From: Kaistella antarctica
Lineage (GTDB): Bacteria; Bacteroidota; Bacteroidia; Flavobacteriales; Weeksellaceae
NCBI RefSeq assembly: GCF_900109615.1
Contig: NZ_FOIX01000001.1
Location: forward strand, 620,001 to 684,000
DNA: 64,000 nucleotides
Reading direction: 5' to 3'
A program made the translations under genes and the position numbers. Positions 9,208 through 17,716 of this stretch are shown here, one piece after another (within the stretch, counting starts at the first letter, position 1; each line of letters starts with the position of its first letter). A model generated the notes under the pieces. The model did no database searches. It saw only the letters and a list, made by a program, of their open reading frames with translations, and was not told the origin of the DNA.

Positions 9208-10073
9208 AGAAAATATTAGTAATTGGTGGAAATGGACAGTTGGGAAATTGTTTTAAAAAGTTATCCTCAGATTTCGATAGTCTATTTGAATTTAATTTCG
9301 CGGGCTCTAAAGATTTAGATATCACTGACAGAAGCGCAGTCACAGATTTTTTTGAAGATTATCGACCTGATTTTTGCGTTAATGCTGCAGCTTATACTGC
9401 GGTAGATTTAGCTGAAAAAGAATTTGAGAAAGCCTTTGCCGTAAATGCCGAAGCAGTCGCAAACATCGCGGAAGCTTGTAAAGACTCGAACACCATTTTA
9501 ATTCACATCTCAACCGATTATGTTTTTGCTGGAGAAACTAATATTTCCTATTCAGAAGATAATTTTACCAATCCACAAGGAGTTTATGGTGCTTCTAAAT
9601 TGAAAGGTGAAGAATTGGCTACTGAGAATAATCCGAAAACGATAATCATTCGGACTTCGTGGCTCTATTCAGAATTTAATAAGAATTTTGTCAAGACTAT
9701 GCTCAATCTTTTCTCTGTAAAAGAAGAGTTGGGAATTGTAGCAGATCAGTTTGGTCAACCAACCAATGCTAATGATTTAGCAGCAGCAGTGATGAAAATC
9801 ATTGAATCAGATCCAAAAACTTTCGGGGTTTTCCATTTCTCGAATTATCCAGAAACGACTTGGTTTGAATTCGCAAAAAAAATTGCAGAATTCTCTGACT
9901 CGAAAATTATATTAAATCCAATCACAACCGAGGAATTTCCAACGCCTGCAAAACGTCCGAAACGAAGCACCATGGCTTTAGATAAAATAGAAGAAGTCTA
10001 CGGGGTTGGATCAAATCACTGGGAACATTCCCTTCAAGATTGTATCGAAATATTAGCAACAACTACCGAATGA
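9204..10073 (+). CDS. rfbD: dTDP-4-dehydrorhamnose reductase
   Basis: 289 residues. The N-terminal Rossmann motif GGNGQLG is at residues 8-14. ISTDYVFAG, the catalytic YGASKLKGE (YxxxK) and the C-terminal PAKRPKRSTMALDK substrate region are all typical of RfbD/RmlD. It catalyses the last step of dTDP-L-rhamnose synthesis. The other rml genes are not in the window, so its partners must lie elsewhere. Its start overlaps the stop of the thioesterase gene (ATGA). Confidence 0.93.
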   Translation: MKKILVIGGNGQLGNCFKKLSSDFDSLFEFNFAGSKDLDITDRSAVTDFFEDYRPDFCVNAAAYTAVDLAEKEFEKAFAVNAEAVANIAEACKDSNTILIHISTDYVFAGETNISYSEDNFTNPQGVYGASKLKGEELATENNPKTIIIRTSWLYSEFNKNFVKTMLNLFSVKEELGIVADQFGQPTNANDLAAAVMKIIESDPKTFGVFHFSNYPETTWFEFAKKIAEFSDSKIILNPITTEEFPTPAKRPKRSTMALDKIEEVYGVGSNHWEHSLQDCIEILATTTE

Positions 10074-10747
10074 AAAAACTCTTATTATCCCTTCTAATCG
10101 CTTCATCGCCTTTCTTTTTAGCACAAAATGTGGTATTGAGTAAAGTGGTGAAATCTCATTCCAATGAAGATAAAGTGTTTTACAAAATAAATGCTGACTT
10201 CGCTTCTGCCGAATATCTAGGTGAAGTAGAGGTGCGGGGTTTTTCAGATAATGATGCCGAAATTTTTGGTATGGTTTATAAAAAAGCCAAGGAAATCGGA
10301 GCCAATGCCTTTTCTTACAAACCTTTTCAGGAAGTCGACGAGACTTTTTCTAAATTCGATCCTGGCCATTATAAACTGAGTTTGTATTACGTTTCTAGTT
10401 CGTATTTTCCAAAAGAAGACAATGCGGTTTATCTTATTTCTTCACCTTACAAAAAGCAGACGATTTCCATTAATAACGATAAGAAAATTTTTGAGGAAAG
10501 AACATTTACGAAATTCGAATTAAAATCTGGAGAAATTTATACGATTTCCACGAGAGGACTTTTAGGTTCGACCATAAAAATTGCAGCCCAACAAAATCAA
10601 CCCGTGCAGTATTTTCAACTGTCAGGCGCTTCCGTAAATTCTAATGATTATGGCAAGCCGGGCATCAATCTGAAATCTGGAGACATCATGCGATTGGAAC
10701 AATCCTATGCTCAGTTTCTGACAACCATTTATCAATATTTTAAATAA
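10070..10747 (+). CDS. Secreted protein of unknown function
   Basis: 225 residues from the ATG at 10070, which overlaps the rfbD stop as ATGA. A longer in-frame start at 10040 would bury the signal peptide, so it is rejected. A clear signal peptide (MKKLLLSLLIASSPFFLAQ) is followed by a mixed alpha/beta region in which GANAFSYKPF resembles small-molecule or metal-sensing surface lipoprotein cores. The second half is beta-rich (residues 130-225). No catalytic motif is visible. Probably periplasmic. Confidence 0.75.
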   Translation: MKKLLLSLLIASSPFFLAQNVVLSKVVKSHSNEDKVFYKINADFASAEYLGEVEVRGFSDNDAEIFGMVYKKAKEIGANAFSYKPFQEVDETFSKFDPGHYKLSLYYVSSSYFPKEDNAVYLISSPYKKQTISINNDKKIFEERTFTKFELKSGEIYTISTRGLLGSTIKIAAQQNQPVQYFQLSGASVNSNDYGKPGINLKSGDIMRLEQSYAQFLTTIYQYFK

Positions 10748-10763
10748 TTAAATTTTGAGCGTT

Positions 10764-11483
10764 ATGAAAGTAGATATTTTAGCAATCGGAGCTCATCCTG
10801 ATGATGTAGAATTAGGTTGTAGCGGAACGTTGGCCAAACTGATGTCAGAAGGAAAAACCGTCGCGGTTATAGATTTAACGCAAGGTGAGCTCGGCACGCG
10901 TGGTACGAATATAACAAGAGCTGAAGAAGCAGCTGAAGCGACAAAAATTATGGGTTACGTTAATCGCGAAAACTTGAAAATGAAAGATGGCTTCCTGTCA
11001 AATAGTGAAGAGTATCAAATGCAGATTGTGAAAATGATTCGCAAATATCAACCGGAAATGGTGTTTTCAAATTCTATTGATGATCGTCATCCTGATCATG
11101 CTAAAGCCTCGAAGTTGGTTTCTGATGCCTGTTTCCTTTCTGGACTTGTAAAAATTGAGACTACATTAGAAAACGAAAATCAGCAAGCCTGGCGGCCCAA
11201 GCATATCTTCAATTACATTCAGTGGAAGCATATCACTCCCGCGTTTGTTGTAGATGTTTCTGAGTTCATGGAGAAAAAAATTGAAGCCTGCCTCGCGTAC
11301 AAGACGCAATTTTACGATCCAAACTCTAATGAACCGATGACGCCAATTGCGTCAAAAGATTTTCTAGAAAGTCTTACCTATCGTGCCCAGGACTTAGGTC
11401 GGCTCTCTGGAGTTGCCTATGCGGAAGGTTTTACAACAGAAAAGTTGATTGCCTTTAAAAATTTCGATGGAATAATTTTGTAG
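10764..11483 (+). CDS. bshB1: Bacillithiol biosynthesis deacetylase BshB1
   Basis: 239 residues from the ATG at 10764; a TTG at 10755 would add three residues but the ATG gives the family-typical MKVDILAIGAHPDDVELG. The LmbE/PIG-L zinc motif AHPDDVELG and the second metal segment DDRHPDHAKA are intact, as is the RAEEA helix. It removes the acetyl group from GlcNAc-malate to give GlcN-malate, the second step of bacillithiol synthesis. The partner bshA is at 19535-20668; bshC is not in the window. Its stop overlaps the promoter region of tRNA-His. Confidence 0.93.
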   Translation: MKVDILAIGAHPDDVELGCSGTLAKLMSEGKTVAVIDLTQGELGTRGTNITRAEEAAEATKIMGYVNRENLKMKDGFLSNSEEYQMQIVKMIRKYQPEMVFSNSIDDRHPDHAKASKLVSDACFLSGLVKIETTLENENQQAWRPKHIFNYIQWKHITPAFVVDVSEFMEKKIEACLAYKTQFYDPNSNEPMTPIASKDFLESLTYRAQDLGRLSGVAYAEGFTTEKLIAFKNFDGIIL

Positions 11484-11506
11484 TATATCGAAAAACCTTA
11501 TATTTG
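11477..11506 (+). promoter_or_regulatory. Promoter of tRNA-His
   Basis: TTTG at 11477-11480, an 18-base spacer, and TATATTTG at 11499-11506 give the full flavobacterial consensus. The tRNA begins 12 bases downstream. The -33 box lies in the last codons of bshB1. Confidence 0.75.
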
Positions 11507-11517
11507 CACTCTCAAAT

Positions 11518-11592
11518 GGTGGTTGTAGTTCAGTTGGTTAGAACGTCGGTTTGTGGTACCGAAGGTCGTGGGTTCGAGACCCATCATCCACC
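11518..11592 (+). tRNA. tRNA-His (anticodon GTG)
   Basis: The cloverleaf can be drawn: G-1 opposite C73 (both encoded), acceptor GTGGTTG/CATCCAC with one T-T mismatch, D stem GTTC/GAAC, anticodon stem-loop around TTGTGGT, and a T arm GTGGG-TTCGAGA-CCCAT. The extra 5' G is the histidine tRNA identity element. CCA is not encoded. Confidence 0.96.
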
Positions 11593-11598
11593 CAAGTT

Positions 11599-11627
11599 AA
11601 AACGCATTGATTATCAATGCGTTTTTT
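11599..11627 (+). terminator. Terminator after tRNA-His
   Basis: A perfect stem (AACGCATTGA / TCAATGCGTT, 11601-11623, extended by A-T pairs) with a 3-base loop is followed by a T run, 6 bases after the tRNA. Confidence 0.93.
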
Positions 11628-11672
11628 CGTTTTCAGGGGCTTTCAGTTAATTTTATGTAAAATTTAAATCAA

Positions 11673-11702
11673 AAAAGGCATTCAAAATTTTGAATGCCTT
11701 TT
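11673..11702 (-). terminator. Terminator of the DUF3276 gene
   Basis: A perfect palindrome, AAAAGGCATTCAAAA followed by its complement, with A and T runs at both ends. It lies just downstream of the leftward DUF3276 gene, and could also stop read-through from tRNA-His. Confidence 0.85.
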
Positions 11703-11720
11703 AATATATTTTGAATGGAG

Positions 11721-12056
11721 TTAAACTTTGTCGTCTGACTCGATCGTAAATGATTTTGATTTGAAATCTTTGTCGTGTCTTTCAGAAATTACATCTTCTC
11801 CTTTTTGACCGATAATGAAATCTGTAGATTCTTTGAACATCTCTTCAAAATGTTTGAAATCTTCTTTGTAGAGATAGATTTTGTGTTTTTCAAAACTCGC
11901 TTCGCCATTTTCACCAAAGTTTTTTTTGCTTTCGGTAATCGTTAGATAATAATCTCCCGCTTTGGTTTCCCGCACATCAAAGAAATAGGTCCTTCTTCCT
12001 GCCTTCAACACCTTGGTGAAAATTTCGTTTTCGTGGCGTTCCTTATAATCACTCAT
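11721..12056 (-). CDS. DUF3276 / PUR-alpha-like nucleic-acid-binding protein
   Basis: 111 residues, the usual size. It contains the PUR repeat pattern of beta strands and a helix: EIFTKVLKAGRRTYFFDVRET, then DYYLTITESKK and a helix FKHFEEMFKES. Family knowledge: bacterial PUR proteins bind single-stranded DNA or RNA; the cellular role in Bacteroidetes is not settled. It is a single-gene unit with its own promoter and terminator. Confidence 0.88.
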   Translation of the reverse strand: MSDYKERHENEIFTKVLKAGRRTYFFDVRETKAGDYYLTITESKKNFGENGEASFEKHKIYLYKEDFKHFEEMFKESTDFIIGQKGEDVISERHDKDFKSKSFTIESDDKV

Positions 12057-12085
12057 TTGTAGATATTTTTTGAAATCTTGTGTAA

Positions 12086-12093
12086 CAAATATA
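12086..12093 (-). promoter_or_regulatory. -7 box for the DUF3276 gene
   Basis: CAAATATA on the plus strand reads TATATTTG on the minus strand, an exact consensus match 30 bases upstream of the start. Confidence 0.6.
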
Positions 12094-12170
12094 AAAGATT
12101 TCTTTTAACTGCGAAATTAATTATTAAATATTTACGAAAAAAAGTGACTTATCAATAAATATATTATAGA

Positions 12171-13832
12171 TTAGTTTAGATTTTCGCTTTCTAACGGCGT
12201 CAGGTTCAGTAATTTATCAGCGCGCTTTGCACTGCTTTCACGGTGCGTAATGATGATTGACGTACAGTTTTGAACTTCCTTTTCAATATTTTGAAGAATG
12301 TTCTCTTCCGTCTCCGTATCTAAGGCTGATAAGGAATCATCAAAAATTAAGATGTTCGGTTTTTTAATTAAAGCGCGTGCTATGCAAATCCTTTGTTTTT
12401 GTCCACCAGAAAGCATCACGCCCCGTTCGCCCACCATGGTTTTGTATTGGTTTTTAAACTCCACGATGTTTTTATGAACATCAGCTTTCTTGGAATATTC
12501 CACTACTAGATCATGCGAAGGTTTGTCAATCGCAAAGCCGATATTGTTTTCGATTGTATCAGAAAATAGGAAGCTTTCCTGTGGAATATAACCGATAAAA
12601 TTACGGTAGTTTTCTAAATTGTGATGTTTTAAGTTTTTCCCATCAATCAGAATTTCGCCTTCTGTTGGATCAATTAATCTACAAAGCAAAAGGGCAATCG
12701 TTGATTTTCCGCTCCCGGTTTTTCCCATGATCGCTAGTGACTTCCCAGCTTCTATTTTAAAACTTAAGCTATCCAACGCTTTAATTCCTGTATTTGGATA
12801 AACGTAGGAAACATTTCTAAATTCGATATCTCCTTTAATCGGATAGACTTCATTACTGGTATTAATGATATCGGTTTTCATATCAAGAAATTCATTAATT
12901 CTCGACATCGAGGCTTCAGCTCTTTGATTAATAGAAGTCACCCAACCGACCATTGAGAAAGGGAATATCAAAATATTAATATATAAAAAGAAATCGGCAA
13001 TCTTACCAACGGAGAGTTCATTTGCCATATATTTCTGACCACCAATTAAAAGAATAACAACATTCAACATTCCTATCACAAATAGAATAATGGTAAAAAA
13101 GTAGGCCTCTGTTTTTGCGAGATCCAATGATTTATCCTGATAATCTTTTACTTTGGATCCGTAACTTTTTTCAATGTAGCTTTCTTTAGCAAAAAATTTA
13201 ACCACTCGAATTCCTGAAAAACTATCTTGCACAAAAGTCGAAATCGCAGACTGGCTTTTCTGCATGATTTTCGATTTTTTATTGATAATGGAACTTACTT
13301 TATAAATAAGAAAAGAAAGGATAGGCAAGGGAAGCAAAGACCAGAGGGTCATCGCAACGTTGGTGTTGAGCATATAAATACTCGTGATGATAAGGAGAAT
13401 TAATAAATTTGCGATATACATTACACCGGGACCGAGGTACATTCTAACCGCGACTACATCTTCACTCAAACGATTCATCAAGTCGCCAATGGTGGTTTTT
13501 TTAAAGTCGGTTAAGGATAATTCCTGGTAGTGATTGTAAATTTTATTTTTGAGTTCGTATTCAATTCTTCTGGAAGAAACAATGATGGTTTGGCGCATCA
13601 TAAAGGTGAAAAAGCCCGTTAATAAGGAAGAGCCGACAATAATGCCGACATAGAATAATACCTGTTTGTTGAAACCTAAACTATTGGTGTTTGCAATTTC
13701 ATCGATTGATTTACCAACGAATTGAACTTTAAAAATATTGAAAAAGTTACTGGCGATGATGAATAGAAGTCCATAAAAGAGTAGGTTTTTATGTTTCCAG
13801 AAATAAGGATTGAGGGTTTTCAGTGCGTTCAT
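12171..13832 (-). CDS. ABC transporter, fused permease and ATPase (exporter type)
   Basis: 553 residues, a half-transporter. Six membrane helices fill residues 15-320. The nucleotide-binding domain has Walker A GKTGSGKST (370-378), the Q-loop in GYIPQES, signature LSGGQ (474-478), Walker B ILIFDDSLSALD (the catalytic Glu position is Asp) and the H-loop ITHR. It should work as a homodimer or with another half at the inner membrane; substrate unknown (lipid or drug exporters of the MsbA/MdlB kind look similar). Single gene between two intergenic regions. Confidence 0.9.
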   Translation of the reverse strand: MNALKTLNPYFWKHKNLLFYGLLFIIASNFFNIFKVQFVGKSIDEIANTNSLGFNKQVLFYVGIIVGSSLLTGFFTFMMRQTIIVSSRRIEYELKNKIYNHYQELSLTDFKKTTIGDLMNRLSEDVVAVRMYLGPGVMYIANLLILLIITSIYMLNTNVAMTLWSLLPLPILSFLIYKVSSIINKKSKIMQKSQSAISTFVQDSFSGIRVVKFFAKESYIEKSYGSKVKDYQDKSLDLAKTEAYFFTIILFVIGMLNVVILLIGGQKYMANELSVGKIADFFLYINILIFPFSMVGWVTSINQRAEASMSRINEFLDMKTDIINTSNEVYPIKGDIEFRNVSYVYPNTGIKALDSLSFKIEAGKSLAIMGKTGSGKSTIALLLCRLIDPTEGEILIDGKNLKHHNLENYRNFIGYIPQESFLFSDTIENNIGFAIDKPSHDLVVEYSKKADVHKNIVEFKNQYKTMVGERGVMLSGGQKQRICIARALIKKPNILIFDDSLSALDTETEENILQNIEKEVQNCTSIIITHRESSAKRADKLLNLTPLESENLN

Positions 13833-13877
13833 AAATAATCATTCAGTTTTTAGCAGTTGATTGCTCCTAAACCTTTG

Positions 13878-13885
13878 CAAAAGTA
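13878..13885 (-). promoter_or_regulatory. -7 box for the ABC transporter gene
   Basis: CAAAAGTA on the plus strand is TACTTTTG on the minus strand, 46 bases upstream of the start. No convincing -33 box was seen. Confidence 0.5.
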
Positions 13886-14003
13886 AGAAATTGAAAATTG
13901 ATATCTTTTAAATTTGGAAAATGCAGTTGGTTTTAAAGCTTTAAAATCTGTAATTCTTTAACATAAGTTATGCCTTAAAATTCTCAACTTCCGACAATTT
14001 TAT

Positions 14004-14011
14004 TATCTTTG
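14004..14011 (+). promoter_or_regulatory. -7 box for the nusB operon
   Basis: TATCTTTG, an exact TAnnTTTG match, 21 bases before the nusB ATG. Confidence 0.6.
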
Positions 14012-14032
14012 CACGCATAAAAGCTCTTTGAA

Positions 14033-14938
14033 ATGTTAGGAAGAAGACAAATTCGTGAAAAGGCAATAGGATCGTTGTATTCATATTACCAAAACCCAAT
14101 AAAATTCGATGTTTTAGAGAAAAATATGTTCTCGGAAATCGACAAGATCTATCATCTTTACATTTACCAACTCAATTTTTTGGTGGCTCTAAAAGATTTA
14201 GCAGAAAGACAAATCGAAATCGGTAAGAATAAGTATATCAAAACCGTTAACGAGACCAATCCCAATCAAAAATTTATTTACAATCAAGTTTTAATCAAGT
14301 TAGAAGAAAATGAAGAAAGACTTTCATTCACTTCTAAACATCAGGATTTAAAATGGGATATTAATGATGAATTATTGGTGAAAACTTTTCAAAGAATGTC
14401 TGCTGGTAAGCGCTATCAGGATTTTATGAAAGAAGAAGGACATTCTTTCGAAGCTGACCAGAAATTTATTGGAAAGTTATTTTTAAGATATATCGCTGAG
14501 AATGAAGATTTTCATGAACATCTTGAAGATAAAGAGCTAAGTTGGTCAGATGATTTTCATATCGCTAATTCGATGATGCAGAAAACCATCGGGTTTTTTA
14601 AAGAAAATGAACCGAGTCATACTTTAATTAAAATGATTAAAGATGAAGAAGATCGTGAATTTGCCCGAAAGCTCTTAAAAGAATCCCTTAACCACTGGGA
14701 AGAAAATGAGAAAAAACTGGAAGGAAGATTAGATAATTGGGATTTGGATCGTGTGGCCTTAATTGATAAAATTATTTTGATTGCCGCCTTGACCGAACTC
14801 GATTATTTCCCGTTGACGCCGGGACGCGTGATCATCAATGAATATATCGAAATTTCTAAGGTATTTTCAACCGATCGTTCGAACATTTTCATCAATGGAA
14901 TTTTAGATAAATACACTAAAGATTTAAATAGAAGTTAA
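14033..14938 (+). CDS. nusB: Transcription antitermination protein NusB, long Bacteroidetes form
   Basis: 301 residues, about twice the enterobacterial protein. The N-terminus MLGRRQIREKAIGSLYSYYQ and the C-terminal NusB core (DRVALIDKIILIAALTELDYF, then INEYIEISKVFSTDRSNIFINGILDKY) bracket an inserted helical, charged middle region, which is normal for the phylum. It binds boxA RNA with NusE in rRNA antitermination. First gene of an operon with a DUF1573 lipoprotein (1 base gap) and yajC. Confidence 0.94.
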   Translation: MLGRRQIREKAIGSLYSYYQNPIKFDVLEKNMFSEIDKIYHLYIYQLNFLVALKDLAERQIEIGKNKYIKTVNETNPNQKFIYNQVLIKLEENEERLSFTSKHQDLKWDINDELLVKTFQRMSAGKRYQDFMKEEGHSFEADQKFIGKLFLRYIAENEDFHEHLEDKELSWSDDFHIANSMMQKTIGFFKENEPSHTLIKMIKDEEDREFARKLLKESLNHWEENEKKLEGRLDNWDLDRVALIDKIILIAALTELDYFPLTPGRVIINEYIEISKVFSTDRSNIFINGILDKYTKDLNRS

Positions 14939-14939
14939 T

Positions 14940-15425
14940 ATGAAAAATTTTATTAAAATAGCACCACTTGCAGTTGCTTTAACTTTATTAAGTTGTAAAA
15001 AAGATCAAACTGCAGATCAGCTTGTAATCCAAGAAGATAATTCGGCACAAATCGCAGCGCCTATGCCAGTTGATTCTAATGCAGAAATGATTAAAGAAGC
15101 GCAATCGAAGCCTTTAACAAACCTGGTTCTTTCCGAAGCTCATTTTGAGTTTGGGAAAATGAAAAAGGGCGATCAAAAAGAACATATCTACGAAGTGACT
15201 AATACTGGCGAAAATCCTTTGATTATATCCCAGGTAAAACCAGGTTGTGGTTGTACGGTTCCTGATTATACCAAAGAGCCGATTCTACCTGGCAAAAAAG
15301 GAAAAATTACATTGAAATTTGATTCATCTAGTTTCGATGGCTTAGTAAACAAACAGGCAGAAGTTTATGCTAATGTGGAGAAAGCGCCGATTATTATTTC
15401 TTTCTCGGCAGATATCCAACCTTAA
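14940..15425 (+). CDS. DUF1573-domain lipoprotein
   Basis: 161 residues. A lipoprotein signal has its lipobox ending LLSC at residue 19. A low-complexity linker follows, then one DUF1573 Ig-like domain (about 65-161) with the hallmark FGKMKKGDQKEHIYEVTNTG and the PGCGCTVPDY cysteine motif. Its function is unknown; the domain resembles Hydin/ASPM beta-sandwiches. It is placed one base after nusB and before yajC. Confidence 0.88.
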   Translation: MKNFIKIAPLAVALTLLSCKKDQTADQLVIQEDNSAQIAAPMPVDSNAEMIKEAQSKPLTNLVLSEAHFEFGKMKKGDQKEHIYEVTNTGENPLIISQVKPGCGCTVPDYTKEPILPGKKGKITLKFDSSSFDGLVNKQAEVYANVEKAPIIISFSADIQP

Positions 15426-15444
15426 TTAATTTAAAATTGAAATT

Positions 15445-15774
15445 ATGATAACAATATTCTTACAGGCAGGAGCAGCACCAGAAGGTTCTATGATGCCAAC
15501 AATGGTAATGATGGGATTGATGTTCGTTGGGTTTTATTTCCTGATGATTCGCCCGCAAATGAAAAAATCAAAGCAGGAAAAAAGCTTTCAAGCTGAATTG
15601 AAAGTGGGAAGTAGAGTAGTTACTACATCTGGAATGCATGGTAGAATCAATCAGATTATGGACGATGGCATCATCATCGAAACACTATCTGGGAAATTGA
15701 AATTTGAAAAAGCAGCGATTTCAAGAGAATTTACGGCACAACGTTTTCCTGATAATTCTACTGAAGCTAAATAA
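15445..15774 (+). CDS. yajC: Sec translocase accessory subunit YajC
   Basis: 109 residues. A single membrane helix (about 18-37) is followed by the typical IRPQMKKSKQE and a small beta-rich cytosolic domain with VGSRVVTTSGMHGRI. YajC associates with SecDF-YidC at the inner membrane. Last gene of the nusB operon, followed by a terminator. Confidence 0.95.
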   Translation: MITIFLQAGAAPEGSMMPTMVMMGLMFVGFYFLMIRPQMKKSKQEKSFQAELKVGSRVVTTSGMHGRINQIMDDGIIIETLSGKLKFEKAAISREFTAQRFPDNSTEAK

Positions 15775-15798
15775 TCTTTTTATAAGATTAATACATAA

Positions 15799-15824
15799 AG
15801 CAATCTCACTGAGGTTGCTTTTTT
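15799..15824 (+). terminator. Terminator of the nusB-yajC operon
   Basis: Stem AAGCAATCTC / GAGGTTGCTT (one G-T pair) with a 3-base loop, then a T run. Confidence 0.88.
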
Positions 15825-15837
15825 CGTTTTGAAACAT

Positions 15838-15876
15838 AAAAAAAGTTTACTGAAACAAAATTCAGTAAACTTTTTA
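15838..15876 (-). terminator. Terminator of the AspT-type transporter gene
   Basis: A perfect 15-bp stem (AAAAAGTTTACTGAA / TTCAGTAAACTTTTT) with a 6-base loop. The A run on its left gives a T tail for leftward transcription. It may act in both directions. Confidence 0.82.
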
Positions 15877-15931
15877 TTTAAAGTGAGGCAATCTATTTTA
15901 ACCTCCAATCTGTCAGCGGTAATACTTTACT

Positions 15932-17620
15932 TTAACTGAAGAACAGGATCAGTAAACTCGCTACGAATATCCTGAAGATGGTTACCAAAGGATAAACCTG
16001 TGCGTAGGTTTGAATTGGGATATCAGAATCTAAATAGTTCGTACTAAACGAAAGAGCTGCTGGATCAGTATAACTTCCACTCATAATTCCAACGAGTTGT
16101 AAGAAGTTTATTTTCATGATGAAGCGACCGATGATAACCATTAAAATTAATGGAATAAAGGTAATTGCACATCCATATAATAACCATAACCAACCGTTGT
16201 ATTGAATGAAATTGTCATAGAAACCATCACCGGCGTGAATTCCCACAGCGGCGAAGAATAGACAAATACCAAAATCTTTCATGAAATGAGTCGCTCCTGT
16301 ATTAATATAGGAGTGGATGAATGAAATCCCACCATATCTCGAAATTAAAAGAGCGACAATCAGAGGTCCCGCGGCAAATCCTAATTTAATTGGAACGGGT
16401 AAACTTGGTATTACAATTGGAATGGATCCTAAAATTACCCCTAACAATAATCCACCAAATAAGGAAAGGAAGTCAGGTTCTAATAATTTCTTTTCGGAGT
16501 TTCCAATAAGTGTTTCAACTTCCTGAATTGCTTCTTCCGATCCGATCACTCTCAGCTTGTCACCGTAAAATAGTTCAAGAGACGGTCGTGGTAAAATTTC
16601 TCGACCTGCGCGGAATACTCGGGTAACCTTTAAATCAAATGTATTGTATAAATCCAGTTCCGATAGTTTTTTGTGAATTATCTTCGCATTCGTTACATAA
16701 ATATTTTTCTTCAGCATTAATTTATCAGATTCGATAAATAAATCGGAAGATGGCCGACCAACTAGAGCCATGAAATCATCTAAATCTTTTTCAAGGCCAA
16801 CCAGCATCAACACGTCACGATCCTGTAGTTCCGTATCTAACATTGGCGATTTTACGGCTACCGTACCACTGTGTTTCAATCTGGAAATTACGATATCTCT
16901 ACCGAAACCTTTTAAAATTTGGTGCAACGTTTTTCCGAAATAATCTGGATTCGTTACCCTTACTTTCTTATGAACTAAAGGTAATTCACGGTTGATTTTA
17001 GACATCCGGAATTTCTTCATTTCTTCATCTGGATCGATTTTCAAGAGTAATTTTGAGATAATAATTGTTGCAATGATTCCGAAAACCCCAAGTGGATAAG
17101 TAATAGCGTACCCGATGGTTGGATCATTAAATTTCTTATCGGGAAAAGAGTTTGTAATTTCTTCAATGGTGTTTTTAGCAGCTCCCAACCCAGGAGTGTT
17201 CGTAACCGAACCACTCATGATTCCTACTAAATCTTCGATTTTAAGACCCGTAAAATAAAATAGGCCGACGGTAATAACTCCACCCAAAAGAACCGTAGAG
17301 ACCGCAAGAATATTAAATTTTAAACCTTCATTTTTGAAGGAGGAAAAGAAGGATGGTCCGACTTGCAAACCAATTCCATAAACGAAAAGGATTAAACCAA
17401 AGTCACGTATGAAATCCAAAATTCCCGGTTGGATTCGATAGCCGAAATGTCCCAGAATTAATCCGGTAAACATTACGGCGGAAACACCGAAAGTAATTTT
17501 CCCCATTTTTAGTCTTCCGAAAAAAACGCCCGTTCCAATGGCGAGCATAATGGCAACAATGGATTGCGTTACCGTGGGAATTTCCCCGGGCAGTAAAAGT
17601 AATTTCAACCAATCAAACAT
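15932..17620 (-). CDS. AspT/YidE/YbjL-type membrane transporter with two RCK-C domains
   Basis: 562 residues. Two membrane halves (about residues 15-190 and 385-562) show the duplicated signature GIMSGSVTNTPGLGAA and GIMSGSYTDPAALSF. Between them lie two TrkA-C/RCK-C regulatory domains (about 205-375), marked by the PMLDTELQDRDVLMLVG and LELFYGDKLRVIG segments. The family includes the aspartate-alanine exchanger AspT; substrate here is unknown. Single gene with its own promoter and terminator. Confidence 0.9.
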   Translation of the reverse strand: MFDWLKLLLLPGEIPTVTQSIVAIMLAIGTGVFFGRLKMGKITFGVSAVMFTGLILGHFGYRIQPGILDFIRDFGLILFVYGIGLQVGPSFFSSFKNEGLKFNILAVSTVLLGGVITVGLFYFTGLKIEDLVGIMSGSVTNTPGLGAAKNTIEEITNSFPDKKFNDPTIGYAITYPLGVFGIIATIIISKLLLKIDPDEEMKKFRMSKINRELPLVHKKVRVTNPDYFGKTLHQILKGFGRDIVISRLKHSGTVAVKSPMLDTELQDRDVLMLVGLEKDLDDFMALVGRPSSDLFIESDKLMLKKNIYVTNAKIIHKKLSELDLYNTFDLKVTRVFRAGREILPRPSLELFYGDKLRVIGSEEAIQEVETLIGNSEKKLLEPDFLSLFGGLLLGVILGSIPIVIPSLPVPIKLGFAAGPLIVALLISRYGGISFIHSYINTGATHFMKDFGICLFFAAVGIHAGDGFYDNFIQYNGWLWLLYGCAITFIPLILMVIIGRFIMKINFLQLVGIMSGSYTDPAALSFSTNYLDSDIPIQTYAQVYPLVTIFRIFVASLLILFFS

Positions 17621-17643
17621 CTTCTCTATTTTTTAATTCCCGA

Positions 17644-17651
17644 CAAAATTA
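17644..17651 (-). promoter_or_regulatory. -7 box for the AspT-type transporter
   Basis: CAAAATTA on the plus strand reads TAATTTTG on the minus strand, 24 bases upstream of the start. Confidence 0.6.
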
Positions 17652-17716
17652 GGGCTATTAATCATCAATAGGTAATTGCAAGTACTGAAATGTATCACAT
17701 CTCAGCATTATTAGTT